A DNA stretch of 64,000 nt from Clostridiales bacterium UBA1738 (GTDB lineage: Bacteria > Bacillota > Clostridia > UBA1381), in contig DCIA01000007.1 in assembly GCA_002315735.1 (NCBI GenBank), forward strand, positions 62,001 to 126,000, written 5' to 3'. The stretch's first letter is position 1; the number at the start of each line of letters is the position of its first letter. The position numbers were made by a program, and so were the translations under genes. The notes under the pieces are model-generated. The model was not told the DNA's origin, ran no database searches, and was given only the letters and a program-made list of their open reading frames with translations. Positions 1-8,655 of this stretch are shown here, in pieces.

Positions 1-34
1 AAATAATACGCAATATTGTAATAGCATTCGCCAT
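1..34 (-). CDS. N-terminus of a probable phosphatidylglycerophosphate synthase (partial)
   Basis: Only the first 11 codons are inside the window. On the minus strand an AAAGGACG ribosome site sits 6 bases before an ATG at 34, and the reading frame gives MANAITILRII. Proteins of the PgsA/CDP-alcohol phosphatidyltransferase family often begin with a similar short N(K/A)-I-T-x-x-R stretch before their first membrane segment, which is the only basis for the name. The start lies 11 bases after the stop of the upstream methyltransferase gene, so the two are probably co-transcribed. With so little sequence the family call is a guess; that a gene starts here is fairly secure. Confidence 0.35.
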   Translation of the reverse strand, partial: MANAITILRII

Positions 35-45
35 AATATCGTCCT

Positions 46-1392
46 TTATTTAATTAATAGCATTACCGATTCCACGTGCACTGTGTGAGGGAACATATCG
101 ACTGCTGTAACTTTTTCTACCTTATATCCATTATCCACCAGATATTTTGCATCGCGTGCAAGTGTTGCAGGATTGCAAGAAACATAAACTATTCGTTTTG
201 GATTTGCAGACACAATAGACGATAGTGTTGCTTCATCGCTGCCCTTTCTCGGTGGGTCTAAAATCACAATGTCGGGCGATAACCCGTCTTTAATTAGTTT
301 TGGCACTAATTCTTCGGCAGCTGATGCATAAAATTCTGCATTTTTAATATTATTTTTTATAGCATTTGATTTTGCGTTTTCGATTGCCTTTTCTACAATT
401 TCAATTCCGATTGCTGATTTTGCATATTTGGAAGCGGTTAGCGAAATCGTGCCGATACCACAATAAATATCCAAAACTGTGTCTGTATTTTTAATATCTG
501 CATAATCTATTGCAGTGCTATATAGTTTTTCGGTTTGGATAGGATTGATTTGAAAGAAACTTTCGGGTGAAATTTTATAATTTAAGCCGCATAAATTAGC
601 AGAGAGTGTGTCTTTGCCCCAAAGCAAAATATTTTTATCACCTAAAACAAGATTGGTTCTTTTTTTGTTTATATTTAATACTATTCCGATAATTTTGTTT
701 GAAAGGGAAGAAAGCATTTTGATAAGTTCTTCGGATTTAGGCAAATTATCAGAATTTACAGAAATAACTACAAGAGATTCTTTTTCGGTATTTCTAATAA
801 AGGCACGGCGCATAATACCTTTATGCTCCGTTTCGTCATAGACAGAAATATTATACTTTCGTATAAAAGCCGTTATTGTGTTCATAATGTCTTTGTTTAG
901 TTTATCTCCAAGTAAGCAATCATTTAAAGGTACAACATCGTGACTTCGCTCTCTGTAAAATCCCCAAGACCCATCAGGCAAAAATGGGAATACCATTTTA
1001 TTTCTGTAATAAAAAGGCTCATCCATACCGATAATATCAATGTTTTTGTTAATCCCGCCAATTCTTTCAAGAGAATCGTGAACAAAACTTTTTTTAAAAT
1101 TTAGTTGCTCTTTATAGTCTGCCATCATAAGTTGGCAACCACCACATTTTGAAAAATGTTCACATTTTGGGTTTACTCTATATGGGGAAGATTTTATTAA
1201 CTTAACAGACTTTGCATATCCATAGTTTGATTTTGTCTTTAAAATAAGAAGCTCACAAATGTCACCGGGAACTGTTTGAGGTACAAAAAGGGTGTACCCT
1301 GAGATTTTTGCAATTCCGTTTCCGTCTGAGGAAATTGCGATTATTTCGGCCTTGTATGTTTTGTTTTTAACTACCGGTATTATGATAATCAA
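46..1392 (-). CDS. 23S rRNA (uracil-5-)-methyltransferase, RlmD/RlmCD (TrmA superfamily)
   Basis: SAM-dependent enzyme expected to make 5-methyluridine in 23S rRNA. The 448-residue protein has an N-terminal TRAM-like beta-barrel (about 10-65), a cysteine cluster for a 4Fe-4S site (CEHFSKCGGCQ near 77-87), and a C-terminal Rossmann methyltransferase domain with the SAM loop DIYCGIGTISL, the DPPRKG motif and the catalytic-cysteine motif VSCNPATLARD. The length is normal for the family. The open frame begins with TTG at 1392, which directly abuts its AAAGGA ribosome site; that spacing is too short for a normal start and no ATG lies near, so the exact start is uncertain. Bacillota often carry several paralogues, so the target uracil (747 or 1939) cannot be told from this sequence. 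Confidence 0.88.
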   Translation of the reverse strand: MIIIIPVVKNKTYKAEIIAISSDGNGIAKISGYTLFVPQTVPGDICELLILKTKSNYGYAKSVKLIKSSPYRVNPKCEHFSKCGGCQLMMADYKEQLNFKKSFVHDSLERIGGINKNIDIIGMDEPFYYRNKMVFPFLPDGSWGFYRERSHDVVPLNDCLLGDKLNKDIMNTITAFIRKYNISVYDETEHKGIMRRAFIRNTEKESLVVISVNSDNLPKSEELIKMLSSLSNKIIGIVLNINKKRTNLVLGDKNILLWGKDTLSANLCGLNYKISPESFFQINPIQTEKLYSTAIDYADIKNTDTVLDIYCGIGTISLTASKYAKSAIGIEIVEKAIENAKSNAIKNNIKNAEFYASAAEELVPKLIKDGLSPDIVILDPPRKGSDEATLSSIVSANPKRIVYVSCNPATLARDAKYLVDNGYKVEKVTAVDMFPHTVHVESVMLLIK

Positions 1393-1485
1393 TCCTTTTA
1401 CATTTTTTATACAATTATATACTAAAATTCGATATAATTCAACCGATGTTCATAAATTGTTAACAAAATAAACCATGTTTTTTCA

Positions 1486-1533
1486 TTGACATTATGGAAA
1501 ATAGTGCTATAATAAAGGTCAAAGAAAGTCAAA
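1486..1533 (+). promoter_or_regulatory. ctsR operon promoter with CtsR operator
   Basis: TTGACA (1486-1491) and TATAAT (1508-1513) are separated by 16 bases. Just downstream lies GGTCAAA-GAA-AGTCAAA (1517-1533), which fits the tandem heptad CtsR box with one mismatch. The box covers the expected transcription start, so bound CtsR would block initiation. The box lies inside the longest open frame of ctsR and therefore argues for the downstream ATG at 1557. Confidence 0.85.
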
Positions 1534-1556
1534 GTCAGGAAAGGACAAAGATTAGT

Positions 1557-1988
1557 ATGGGAATTAGTGACAAAATTGAGGCATTTATTACAGAACTTAT
1601 GCGAGATGAAAAGGAAATGGCGGAGTTTGGCAGAAATGACCTTGCGAATATTTTTGGCTGTGTGCCGTCACAAATAAATTATGTGATAGCAACAAGGTTT
1701 AGTGCTGATAAAGGATATTTGGTGGAGTCAAGAAGAGGTGGCGGCGGATATATTAAAATTCGCAAAATCAATCTCGGAGATGCAAGTGATGTTATCGCAG
1801 GTATTGGGAATGGCTGTGATTATCACACGGCAAAAAGATTAATAAGCTATCTTTTTGAGATTGGAAAGATTGAGGAGCAGACTGCAAATGTGCTTTTAGG
1901 AGCAATCAGTGACAGAGCCTTAGTTTTGGCAAGTAATAAAGATGAAATTAGAGCAGATATTTTGAAAAATGCAATACTTAACATATAA
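1557..1988 (+). CDS. ctsR: CtsR, transcriptional repressor of class III stress genes
   Basis: Winged-helix repressor of clp genes that loses DNA binding on heat or protein-damage stress, controlled by McsA/McsB in Bacillus. The 143-residue product from ATG 1557 shows the diagnostic CVPSQINYVIATRF recognition helix followed by GYLVESRRGGGGYI, the glycine-rich heat-sensing wing. A longer frame opens at 1494, but it would put the CtsR box and TSS inside the coding region; AAGGA at 1541-1545 serves the 1557 start. First gene of ctsR-mcsA-mcsB-clpC, the standard Bacillota order, with autoregulation shown by the operator. Confidence 0.95.
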   Translation: MGISDKIEAFITELMRDEKEMAEFGRNDLANIFGCVPSQINYVIATRFSADKGYLVESRRGGGGYIKIRKINLGDASDVIAGIGNGCDYHTAKRLISYLFEIGKIEEQTANVLLGAISDRALVLASNKDEIRADILKNAILNI

Positions 1989-2000
1989 AGGAGAATTATT

Positions 2001-2348
2001 ATGTACGATTTATTTTCAGATTTTTTTGATAGTTTTGATATTTTCCCGGTGTATCACGAGGAAAAAAGATGCCCAAATTGTGGGAAATCATTTTATGATT
2101 TTGAAAAAACAGGTAAATTCGGTTGTGGAGAATGTTATAAAACCTTTGAAGAACCTATAAGACAAACACTTCGTCAAATTCAGTCAGCAGAAGAACATAT
2201 AGGCAAAATCTCATCTAAAAAATCGGCAGGACTTATAAAAAAGAGAAAACTTGACGATTTAAAACAGAAATTGTCAAAGGCAGTTAGCGAAGAAAATTAT
2301 GAACTTGCGGCAAAACTTCATAAAGAAATAAAGGAAATGGAGGGCTAA
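2001..2348 (+). CDS. mcsA: McsA, zinc-finger/UVR activator of McsB (short form)
   Basis: Partner that activates the arginine kinase McsB and links it to CtsR and ClpC. At 115 residues it is clearly shorter than Bacillus subtilis McsA (about 185). It keeps one CxxC pair set (CPNCGKSFYDF and FGCGECYKTF, residues 26-50) and a C-terminal UVR motif (about 80-113, LSKAVSEENYELAAKLHKEI). The N-terminal first zinc finger of Bacillus McsA is absent and replaced by an acidic, aromatic stretch (residues 1-16). The ribosome site AAAGGAGAA precedes ATG 2001, so the short form is not an annotation error. 12 bases separate it from ctsR and 2 from mcsB. Confidence 0.9.
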   Translation: MYDLFSDFFDSFDIFPVYHEEKRCPNCGKSFYDFEKTGKFGCGECYKTFEEPIRQTLRQIQSAEEHIGKISSKKSAGLIKKRKLDDLKQKLSKAVSEENYELAAKLHKEIKEMEG

Positions 2349-2350
2349 AA

Positions 2351-3352
2351 ATGATTTGGTATAAAGAAAAGCAAGATAATGATGTAATTGTAAGCACAAG
2401 AATCAGACTTGCAAGAAATTTAGAAAAGTATCCATTTACTGAAACTCTTACAAATTCCGGCAAAGAAAAGGTATTAGGTGAGTTAAAAGAGTCAATAATG
2501 AATAATAATTCTACTCTTTCAAAGGATTTTACACTATATGAAATGAAAAATCTAAAAAAGAGCGAAAGACAAAGTTTGGCGGAAAAACATTTAATAAGTC
2601 CTGATATGGCAAAGAATGGCTTTGGAGCGGTATTTATAAGTAATGACGAGAATATGTCGGTAATGCTTATGGAAGAAGACCATCTAAGATTACAAGTTAT
2701 AATGGGTGGAAATAAACTAAAAGAAGCATTTGACCTTGCAAATAAAGTTGATGATGCTTTAGAAGAAAATTTAGATTTTGCATTTTCTGAAAAATTCGGA
2801 TACCTTACTGCATGTCCTACAAACACCGGAACGGGTATGAGAGCCTCTGTAATGATGCACCTTCCGGCACTTACCATAACAGGAAATATAGGAAAAATAA
2901 TATCGTCTGTAAGGTCAATAGGACTTACGGTAAGAGGACTTTACGGAGAGGGCTCAAAAGCATACGGCAATTTGTATCAAATATCAAATCAAATAACTCT
3001 TGGTGTTACTGAGGAAGAAATAATAGAAAAACTTCAAAATATTACATCTCAAATTGCAAAACATGAGATAGAGTCAAGGGATGAATTAAAGCAAAATGAT
3101 GCTGTAATAGACAAGTTGTGGCGTTCATACGGAACCCTTAAATTTGCAAGACAGATTTCATCTATGGAATCAAAAGCACTCTTATCCGATGTAATTTTAG
3201 GAGAAAATTTGGGTATAATAGATATAAAAGGAAAAAAACCAAAAATAGAGTTAATGGTTGAAACAGAGCCAAGCCTTATAATGGACAAAAAAGAGTTATC
3301 CCCGGAGGAAAGGGATAAGAAAAGGGCAGAACTTTTAAGAGAAAATGTATAA
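2351..3352 (+). CDS. mcsB: McsB, protein arginine kinase
   Basis: ATP:guanido-phosphotransferase that phosphorylates arginines on CtsR and damaged proteins, marking them for ClpC-ClpP. The 333-residue protein has the phosphagen-kinase core: STRIRLARNL near the N-terminus for ATP binding, an acidic loop with EEDHLRLQV, the CPTNTGTGMRASVMMHLP stretch holding the reactive cysteine (about residue 155), and the GLYGEGSKAYGNLYQISNQ loop. It keeps RDEL(R/K)-type residues near 240. The length is slightly below Bacillus McsB (363), mainly at the C-terminus. Translated from ATG 2351 directly after mcsA and followed 15 bases later by clpC. Confidence 0.94.
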   Translation: MIWYKEKQDNDVIVSTRIRLARNLEKYPFTETLTNSGKEKVLGELKESIMNNNSTLSKDFTLYEMKNLKKSERQSLAEKHLISPDMAKNGFGAVFISNDENMSVMLMEEDHLRLQVIMGGNKLKEAFDLANKVDDALEENLDFAFSEKFGYLTACPTNTGTGMRASVMMHLPALTITGNIGKIISSVRSIGLTVRGLYGEGSKAYGNLYQISNQITLGVTEEEIIEKLQNITSQIAKHEIESRDELKQNDAVIDKLWRSYGTLKFARQISSMESKALLSDVILGENLGIIDIKGKKPKIELMVETEPSLIMDKKELSPEERDKKRAELLRENV

Positions 3353-3367
3353 AAGGAGGTTTTTGAT

Positions 3368-5797
3368 ATGTTTTCTAACTTTACAGAAAAAGCAAGAATT
3401 GCAATACAAAACGCACATGATGTAGCGTGTGAGATGGGGCACGGATATATTGGAAGTGAACATTTGCTTTTGGGAATACTTATGGAAGGCACGGGAGTAG
3501 GTGCAAAAATACTTGAAAATTCGGGCGCAGTTAAGGAAAATTTACAAACTCAAATAGAAGAGGTTATGGGGAAAAATGCACCGTTTTCAAATGGAACTGA
3601 ACTTGCACTAACTCCGAGAAGCAAACGAATTCTTGAAATTGCGGCTATGGAAGCAAGAAGAATGGGACATAACTATATCGGAACAGAACACATTTTAATC
3701 GGTATTATTAAAGATGGCGACGGAGTTGGGGCAAATATTTTGGCCTCCTCCGGAATTGATTTTAACAACCTATATAATGATATAGTATCATCGACAGAGC
3801 AAGGTTACATCGACCAAAAGCCACAAGGCAAGAAAAATAATTTTGGCGGAAAAACGCCAACTCTTGACCAATTTGGCAGAGACCTCACAAAGCAGGCAGA
3901 AGAAAATAAATTCGACCCTGTAATAGGAAGAGATGAAGAGATTTCAAGGGTTATTCAAATTCTATCAAGAAGAACAAAAAATAATCCATGCCTTATAGGC
4001 GAGCCGGGGGTCGGAAAAACAGCAGTAGTAGAAGGCTTGGCACAAAAAATAGCAGATGGAGATGTTCCGGAACTTCTTAAAAACAAAAGGCTTGTAACGA
4101 TGGATTTATCGTCTATGGTAGCCGGTGCTAAATATCGTGGTGAATTTGAAGATAGATTAAAAAAGGCGATAGAAGAGGTAAGAAATGCCGGAAATGTGAT
4201 TTTATTTATTGATGAAATTCACACGATTGTCGGAGCAGGCTCGGCAGAAGGTGCGATAGATGCATCAAATATCTTAAAACCGTCGCTTGCAAGGGGAGAA
4301 ATTCAATTAATCGGTGCGACAACAATAAATGAATATAGAAAGTACATTGAAAAAGACGCAGCGCTTGAAAGACGTTTTCAGCCTGTTATGGTTGGAGAAC
4401 CGAGTTGTGAAGAAACAATAGAAATACTAAAAGGTTTAAGAGATAAATATGAAGCGCACCATGGAGTGAAAATTTGTGATAGTGCAATAAAATCAGCGGC
4501 AGAACTATCGGAAAGATATATAACAGACAGATTTTTGCCTGATAAGGCGATTGATTTGATGGACGAAGCGGCAAGTAAAAAAAGGCTTACAGCGCTTACA
4601 GCACCTGATAATGTAAAATCACTTGAAAAGGAAGCAGAGGAAATCAAAAAGGAAAAGCAAGAAGCAATTATTTCACAAAACTTTGAAAAAGCAGCAGAAC
4701 TTCGTGATAGAGAAAAAGTTATTGAACTTGAACTTGAAAAGGGGAAAAGTGAGTGGAAAGGCACAAATAACTCAGGGGCACTTTCTATATCGGAAACTGA
4801 TATAGCAGATATTATCTCTGATTGGACAGGGATTCCTGCAAATAAAATCAAGGAAGAAGAAAGCGAAAAACTAAAAAATCTTGAAGAGGTTTTGCATAAA
4901 AGGGTTGTAGGTCAAGAAGAAGCAGTAAGTGCTGTTTGCCGTGCGATACGACGAGGTAGAGCAGGACTTAAAGACCCTAAGCGTCCAACAGGTTCGTTTT
5001 TGTTCTTAGGCCCTACCGGTGTCGGAAAAACAGAACTATCAAAGGCTCTTGCCGAGGCTATGTTTGGAAGGGAAGATGCCCTAATTAGAGTTGATATGTC
5101 GGAATATATGGAGAAACATTCAGTATCAAAATTTGTCGGCTCACCTCCCGGATATGTAGGATATGATGAAGGCGGTCAATTAACCGAAAAAATAAGAAAA
5201 AAGCCGTACTCAGTTATTCTGTTTGATGAAATTGAAAAGGCTCACCCGGATGTATTTAATATTATGCTTCAAATGCTTGATGATGGTGTTTTAACAGATG
5301 CTCAAGGAAGAAAAGTTGATTTTAGAAATACCGTAATTATTATGACTTCAAACTTGGGTGCAAAAGATATTCTGAATACATCGTCAAAGGTTGGTTTTGG
5401 AAGTGAAGAAAAGGCATCGGAAAAGGAAGAGCATGAACAGATAAAAGAAAGAGTTATGTCAAAGGTAAAAGATGCATTTAGACCTGAGTTTATTAACAGA
5501 ATTGATGAAATAATTGTTTTTGATAGATTAAAGGAAAACGATATTGAAAGAATTGCAAGAATTATGCTCAAAGGATTAACTAACAGACTTAGTCAAAATG
5601 GAATAAAGGCAGAGTTTACCGATAATGCTGTCTCAAAGATTGCAAAGGAAGGTTTTGATGTTGTCTATGGAGCAAGACCGCTTCGCCGTGCAATTCAAAA
5701 TAAGATTGAGGATATGTTGTCAGAGAAAATTATAGACGGCACTGTGGGAAAAGAAGTAACTGTTGATGAAGAGAATGGGAATTTTGTTGCCAAATAA
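3368..5797 (+). CDS. clpC: ClpC, AAA+ unfoldase of the ClpCP protease
   Basis: Hexameric ATP-driven unfoldase that feeds arginine-phosphorylated and adaptor-bound substrates to ClpP. The 809-residue protein carries two Clp N repeats (about 1-145), AAA module 1 with Walker A GEPGVGKTAVVEG and Walker B VILFIDEIHTIVGAG, a UVR-containing middle coiled coil (about 415-475), AAA module 2 with GPTGVGKTELSKALAE and VILFDEIEKAHPDV, and a C-terminal D2-small domain (YGARPLRRAI). Length and order are normal. A strong AAAGGAGG precedes ATG 3368. Last gene of the operon; a strong terminator overlaps its stop codon. Confidence 0.97.
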   Translation: MFSNFTEKARIAIQNAHDVACEMGHGYIGSEHLLLGILMEGTGVGAKILENSGAVKENLQTQIEEVMGKNAPFSNGTELALTPRSKRILEIAAMEARRMGHNYIGTEHILIGIIKDGDGVGANILASSGIDFNNLYNDIVSSTEQGYIDQKPQGKKNNFGGKTPTLDQFGRDLTKQAEENKFDPVIGRDEEISRVIQILSRRTKNNPCLIGEPGVGKTAVVEGLAQKIADGDVPELLKNKRLVTMDLSSMVAGAKYRGEFEDRLKKAIEEVRNAGNVILFIDEIHTIVGAGSAEGAIDASNILKPSLARGEIQLIGATTINEYRKYIEKDAALERRFQPVMVGEPSCEETIEILKGLRDKYEAHHGVKICDSAIKSAAELSERYITDRFLPDKAIDLMDEAASKKRLTALTAPDNVKSLEKEAEEIKKEKQEAIISQNFEKAAELRDREKVIELELEKGKSEWKGTNNSGALSISETDIADIISDWTGIPANKIKEEESEKLKNLEEVLHKRVVGQEEAVSAVCRAIRRGRAGLKDPKRPTGSFLFLGPTGVGKTELSKALAEAMFGREDALIRVDMSEYMEKHSVSKFVGSPPGYVGYDEGGQLTEKIRKKPYSVILFDEIEKAHPDVFNIMLQMLDDGVLTDAQGRKVDFRNTVIIMTSNLGAKDILNTSSKVGFGSEEKASEKEEHEQIKERVMSKVKDAFRPEFINRIDEIIVFDRLKENDIERIARIMLKGLTNRLSQNGIKAEFTDNAVSKIAKEGFDVVYGARPLRRAIQNKIEDMLSEKIIDGTVGKEVTVDEENGNFVAK

Positions 5798-5831
5798 AAT
5801 TAGCGATACCTTAAAAGTATCGCTAATTTTT
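5797..5831 (+). terminator. Rho-independent terminator of the ctsR-clpC operon
   Basis: Inverted repeat AAATTAGCGATAC / GTATCGCTAATTT with a 7-base loop followed by T residues, beginning at the last base of the clpC stop codon. Confidence 0.9.
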
Positions 5832-5842
5832 GGCATAAAGTG

Positions 5843-5871
5843 TTGAAAAAATCTTTGTAATGTAGTATAAT
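5843..5871 (+). promoter_or_regulatory. Promoter of the YitT-family gene at 5994
   Basis: TTGAAA (5843-5848), 17-base spacer, TATAAT (5866-5871). The resulting leader would be about 115 bases. It contains a possible six-codon ORF (5892-5912, MILIRQ) behind GGGAG, which may be chance. Confidence 0.7.
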
Positions 5872-5993
5872 TTATAAGATACTGGGAGAATATGATTTTG
5901 ATACGACAGTGAAAATCGAAACTTTCATCACCTCATAAAAGAATTCAAAATAAAGAACCTAAGTATTTATAAATATTTTGGAAGGTAATACTT

Positions 5994-6839
5994 ATGAAGA
6001 ATAAAATAAGCAAACTTCTTACTATGAATGTTGGAATTTTTATGTTGTCAGTAGGAGTTTATTTTTTTAAGATACCAAATGGGTTTTCTACTGGCGGAGT
6101 AAGTGGTATAGGTACTATATTTGGAAATATATTCCCGATTTTCTCAGCGACACAGTGGATTTTGCTTATAAATATTGTGTTATTGGCTGTTGGATTTGTA
6201 TTTTTAGGAAAGCAAAATGGAATTAAGACAGTGTATTGCAGTGTGATGTATTCTCTGTTAGCACGAGTTTTTGAAATTGTTTTCCCGTTATCACAACCAC
6301 TAACAAGGGAACCATTAATGGAACTTTGTTATGCTATGCTGTTGACAGGTATAGGTTCTGCTTTTATATTTAATGCTGAGGCTTCTTCCGGGGGAACAGA
6401 TATTATTGCATTAATCCTAAAAAAGTATACAAAACTAGATGTTGGTAAAGCATTGCTTTGTACTGATTTTGTTATAGCGATAGGTTCGTTTTTTGTTTTT
6501 GGTGTAGAAGTAGGATTGTTTTCTCTTCTTGGTTTGTTTGCAAAAGCGTTCTTAATAGATGTTATTATCGATAACTTAAACAGTTATAAATATTTTGTTG
6601 TTATTACAGAAAAGCCAACTGAAATTAAAAATTATATTATGTTAACACTTCATCATGGGGTAACCTCAAATAGGGCAATAGGTGAGTTTACATCATCAGA
6701 AAAGATTATGATTCATACAGTGTGCAAGCGAATAGAAGCCATAAAACTAAAAGCGAATATTAAAAATATTGATCCTCACGCATTTATTATTGTTACAACT
6801 ACAAGTGAAATAATTGGAAGAGGATTTAGATCGGTATGA
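5994..6839 (+). CDS. YitT-family membrane protein (DUF161 + DUF2179)
   Basis: Integral membrane protein of unknown transport role. The 281-residue sequence has about six hydrophobic segments in residues 10-195 with the family's repeated glycine motifs NGFSTGGVSGIGT and EASSGGTDIIALIL, then a soluble C-terminal DUF2179 domain (about 200-278) ending in the typical ...HAFIIVTTTSEIIGRGF. The ribosome site is GGAAGG before ATG 5994. A second YitT paralogue lies at 50101-50961 (its pair is NKISGGGTSAI and EGSTGGTDFAGL). No function should be inferred beyond membrane location. Confidence 0.9.
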   Translation: MKNKISKLLTMNVGIFMLSVGVYFFKIPNGFSTGGVSGIGTIFGNIFPIFSATQWILLINIVLLAVGFVFLGKQNGIKTVYCSVMYSLLARVFEIVFPLSQPLTREPLMELCYAMLLTGIGSAFIFNAEASSGGTDIIALILKKYTKLDVGKALLCTDFVIAIGSFFVFGVEVGLFSLLGLFAKAFLIDVIIDNLNSYKYFVVITEKPTEIKNYIMLTLHHGVTSNRAIGEFTSSEKIMIHTVCKRIEAIKLKANIKNIDPHAFIIVTTTSEIIGRGFRSV

Positions 6840-6925
6840 TGAAAAGTGATATTAATTTTGTTAGACTAAAAACTGATTTTTAGTCGTAAAACAATAGAAA
6901 TATAGAGAAGGAAAGGAATTTTATT

Positions 6926-8626
6926 ATGGCAGATTTTATGACAGATTACAAAAGATGGCTTAATTCTGATATTTTGTCTAATGACGAAAAACAAGAACTT
7001 ACAGATATTAAAGACGATGCAAAAGAAATTGAAGAAAGATTTTATCGTGAACTCGAATTCGGAACAGCAGGAATGCGAGGAATTTTAGGTATCGGTAAAA
7101 ATAGAATGAATATTTACAATGTTCGCCGTGCAGCAAAGGGTGTTTCGGCATATTGTAAAAAGATGAATTCAAAAGACAAGGGAGTTCTTATCGGTTATGA
7201 TACAAGAAATTTCTCTCGAATTTTTGCAGAAGAAACTGCAAAGACATTAGCAGCAGAAGGGGTAAAATCATATCTTTTTGACGCAGTTCATTCTGTTCCT
7301 GAAGTGTCTTTCGGTGTTAGGGAACTAAAATGCGGAGCAGGTGTTATGATTACTGCGAGTCATAATCCAAAAGAATATAACGGATTTAAGGTTTATGGCC
7401 CTGACGGTGGACAACTTCCTCCTGACAGTGCACAAATTGTTATTGATGCAATAAATAGTTATGATATATTTGATGATGTAAATGTTATCTCTTTAGAAGA
7501 TGCAAAAAATAAAGGACTATTAGAAATTGTTGGCCCGATTTTGAATGAAAAATTCCTGGAAACAGTCAAGAGTCAGCAAATTAATCCTGAGGCTGTTAAC
7601 AAAGTTTCAGATACTATGAAACTTGTTTATACGCCTTTTCACGGCTCCGGTGCAAGACCGATTAAAGAAATTCTAAAAAGAATAGGATTTAAACACGTTT
7701 TGGTAGTAAAGGAACAGGACAACGAAGACGGCAATTTCTCAACAGTAAAATCGCCAAATCCTGAAAATGCAGAAGGATTTTATCTTGCAGAAAAAATTGC
7801 AAAGGAAAATGATGTTGATTTAATAATCGGTACTGACCCTGATTGCGATAGAGTAGGAATACTTGTTCGTGATAAGGAGGGAGTATATAGAGCACTTACA
7901 GGAAATCAAACAGGTGCACTTTTAGTTGAATATATCCTAAGAGCGAGAAAAGAAGCAGGTAAACTTCCAAAGGACGGAGTTGTAATAAAGACTATTGTAA
8001 CAACAGAACTTGCTGCAAAAATTGCCGAAAGTTATGGTATCGAAGTTATGAATCTTTTAACAGGATTTAAGTATATCGGCGAAAAGATGACCGAATTTGC
8101 AGAAAAGAAAAACCATACTTATCTAATCGGATTTGAAGAAAGCTATGGTTATCTTGTAGGAAATCATGCAAGGGATAAAGATGGTGTTGTTGCCACAATG
8201 TTAATTGCTGAAATGGCGGCATATTACAGAGGTATGGGCAAGACTTTATATGATGCTCTAATTGATATTTATGAAAAATACGGATATTTTGCAGAACGCA
8301 CAGTGTCCTTTACAATGCCCGGTAAAGATGGTATGGCAAAGATGGCAGAAATTCTTTCAAATCTTAGAAAAACGCCTATAAAAGAAACAATCGGATTGAC
8401 AGTTACCAAGGTAACAGATTATCAATTTGACGAAACAGGACTTCCAAAATCTAACGTTCTTCGCTATGACTTGTCTGACGGAAAAACTTATTTTATAATA
8501 AGACCATCAGGAACAGAACCAAAGATAAAACTATATATGGGAACTATTGCAAATAGTATGGAAGACGGTTTAAACTTAATTGAAAATTTGACAAGCGATA
8601 TTAAAAATCAATTAGGAATAGAATAA
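6926..8626 (+). CDS. Phosphoglucomutase/phosphomannomutase (alpha-D-phosphohexomutase)
   Basis: Interconverts hexose-1-phosphate and hexose-6-phosphate; most likely supplies glucose-1-phosphate for the glycogen genes 20 kb downstream and for cell-wall sugars. The 566-residue protein shows all four active-site loops: phosphoserine loop TASHNPKEYNGFKVY, metal loop GTDPDCDRVGIL, sugar-specificity loop GFEESYGYLVG, and phosphate-binding loop RPSGTEPKIKLYMG. The size and N-terminal FGTAGMRGILG fit the PgcA-type branch. Ribosome site GAAGGAAAGG before ATG 6926; single gene between the YitT gene and a bidirectional terminator. Confidence 0.93.
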   Translation: MADFMTDYKRWLNSDILSNDEKQELTDIKDDAKEIEERFYRELEFGTAGMRGILGIGKNRMNIYNVRRAAKGVSAYCKKMNSKDKGVLIGYDTRNFSRIFAEETAKTLAAEGVKSYLFDAVHSVPEVSFGVRELKCGAGVMITASHNPKEYNGFKVYGPDGGQLPPDSAQIVIDAINSYDIFDDVNVISLEDAKNKGLLEIVGPILNEKFLETVKSQQINPEAVNKVSDTMKLVYTPFHGSGARPIKEILKRIGFKHVLVVKEQDNEDGNFSTVKSPNPENAEGFYLAEKIAKENDVDLIIGTDPDCDRVGILVRDKEGVYRALTGNQTGALLVEYILRARKEAGKLPKDGVVIKTIVTTELAAKIAESYGIEVMNLLTGFKYIGEKMTEFAEKKNHTYLIGFEESYGYLVGNHARDKDGVVATMLIAEMAAYYRGMGKTLYDALIDIYEKYGYFAERTVSFTMPGKDGMAKMAEILSNLRKTPIKETIGLTVTKVTDYQFDETGLPKSNVLRYDLSDGKTYFIIRPSGTEPKIKLYMGTIANSMEDGLNLIENLTSDIKNQLGIE

Positions 8627-8654
8627 AAAAAGACCTTTTAAAAGGTCTTTTTTT
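8627..8654. terminator. Bidirectional terminator between pgm and serA
   Basis: AAAAAGACCTTTT followed by its reverse complement and a T run, an almost perfect palindrome serving convergent pgm (+) and serA (-). Confidence 0.9.
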
Positions 8655-8655
8655 A

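Noticed and set aside
2284..2877. 197-codon minus-strand open frame opposite mcsB
   Set aside because: It is the antisense shadow of a strongly conserved gene, lacks a ribosome site and has low-complexity serine/phenylalanine-rich translation.
6865..6886. GACTAAAA/TTTTAGTC hairpin between the YitT gene and pgm as terminator
   Set aside because: The stem is AT-rich and not followed by a T run, so it is too weak to call.
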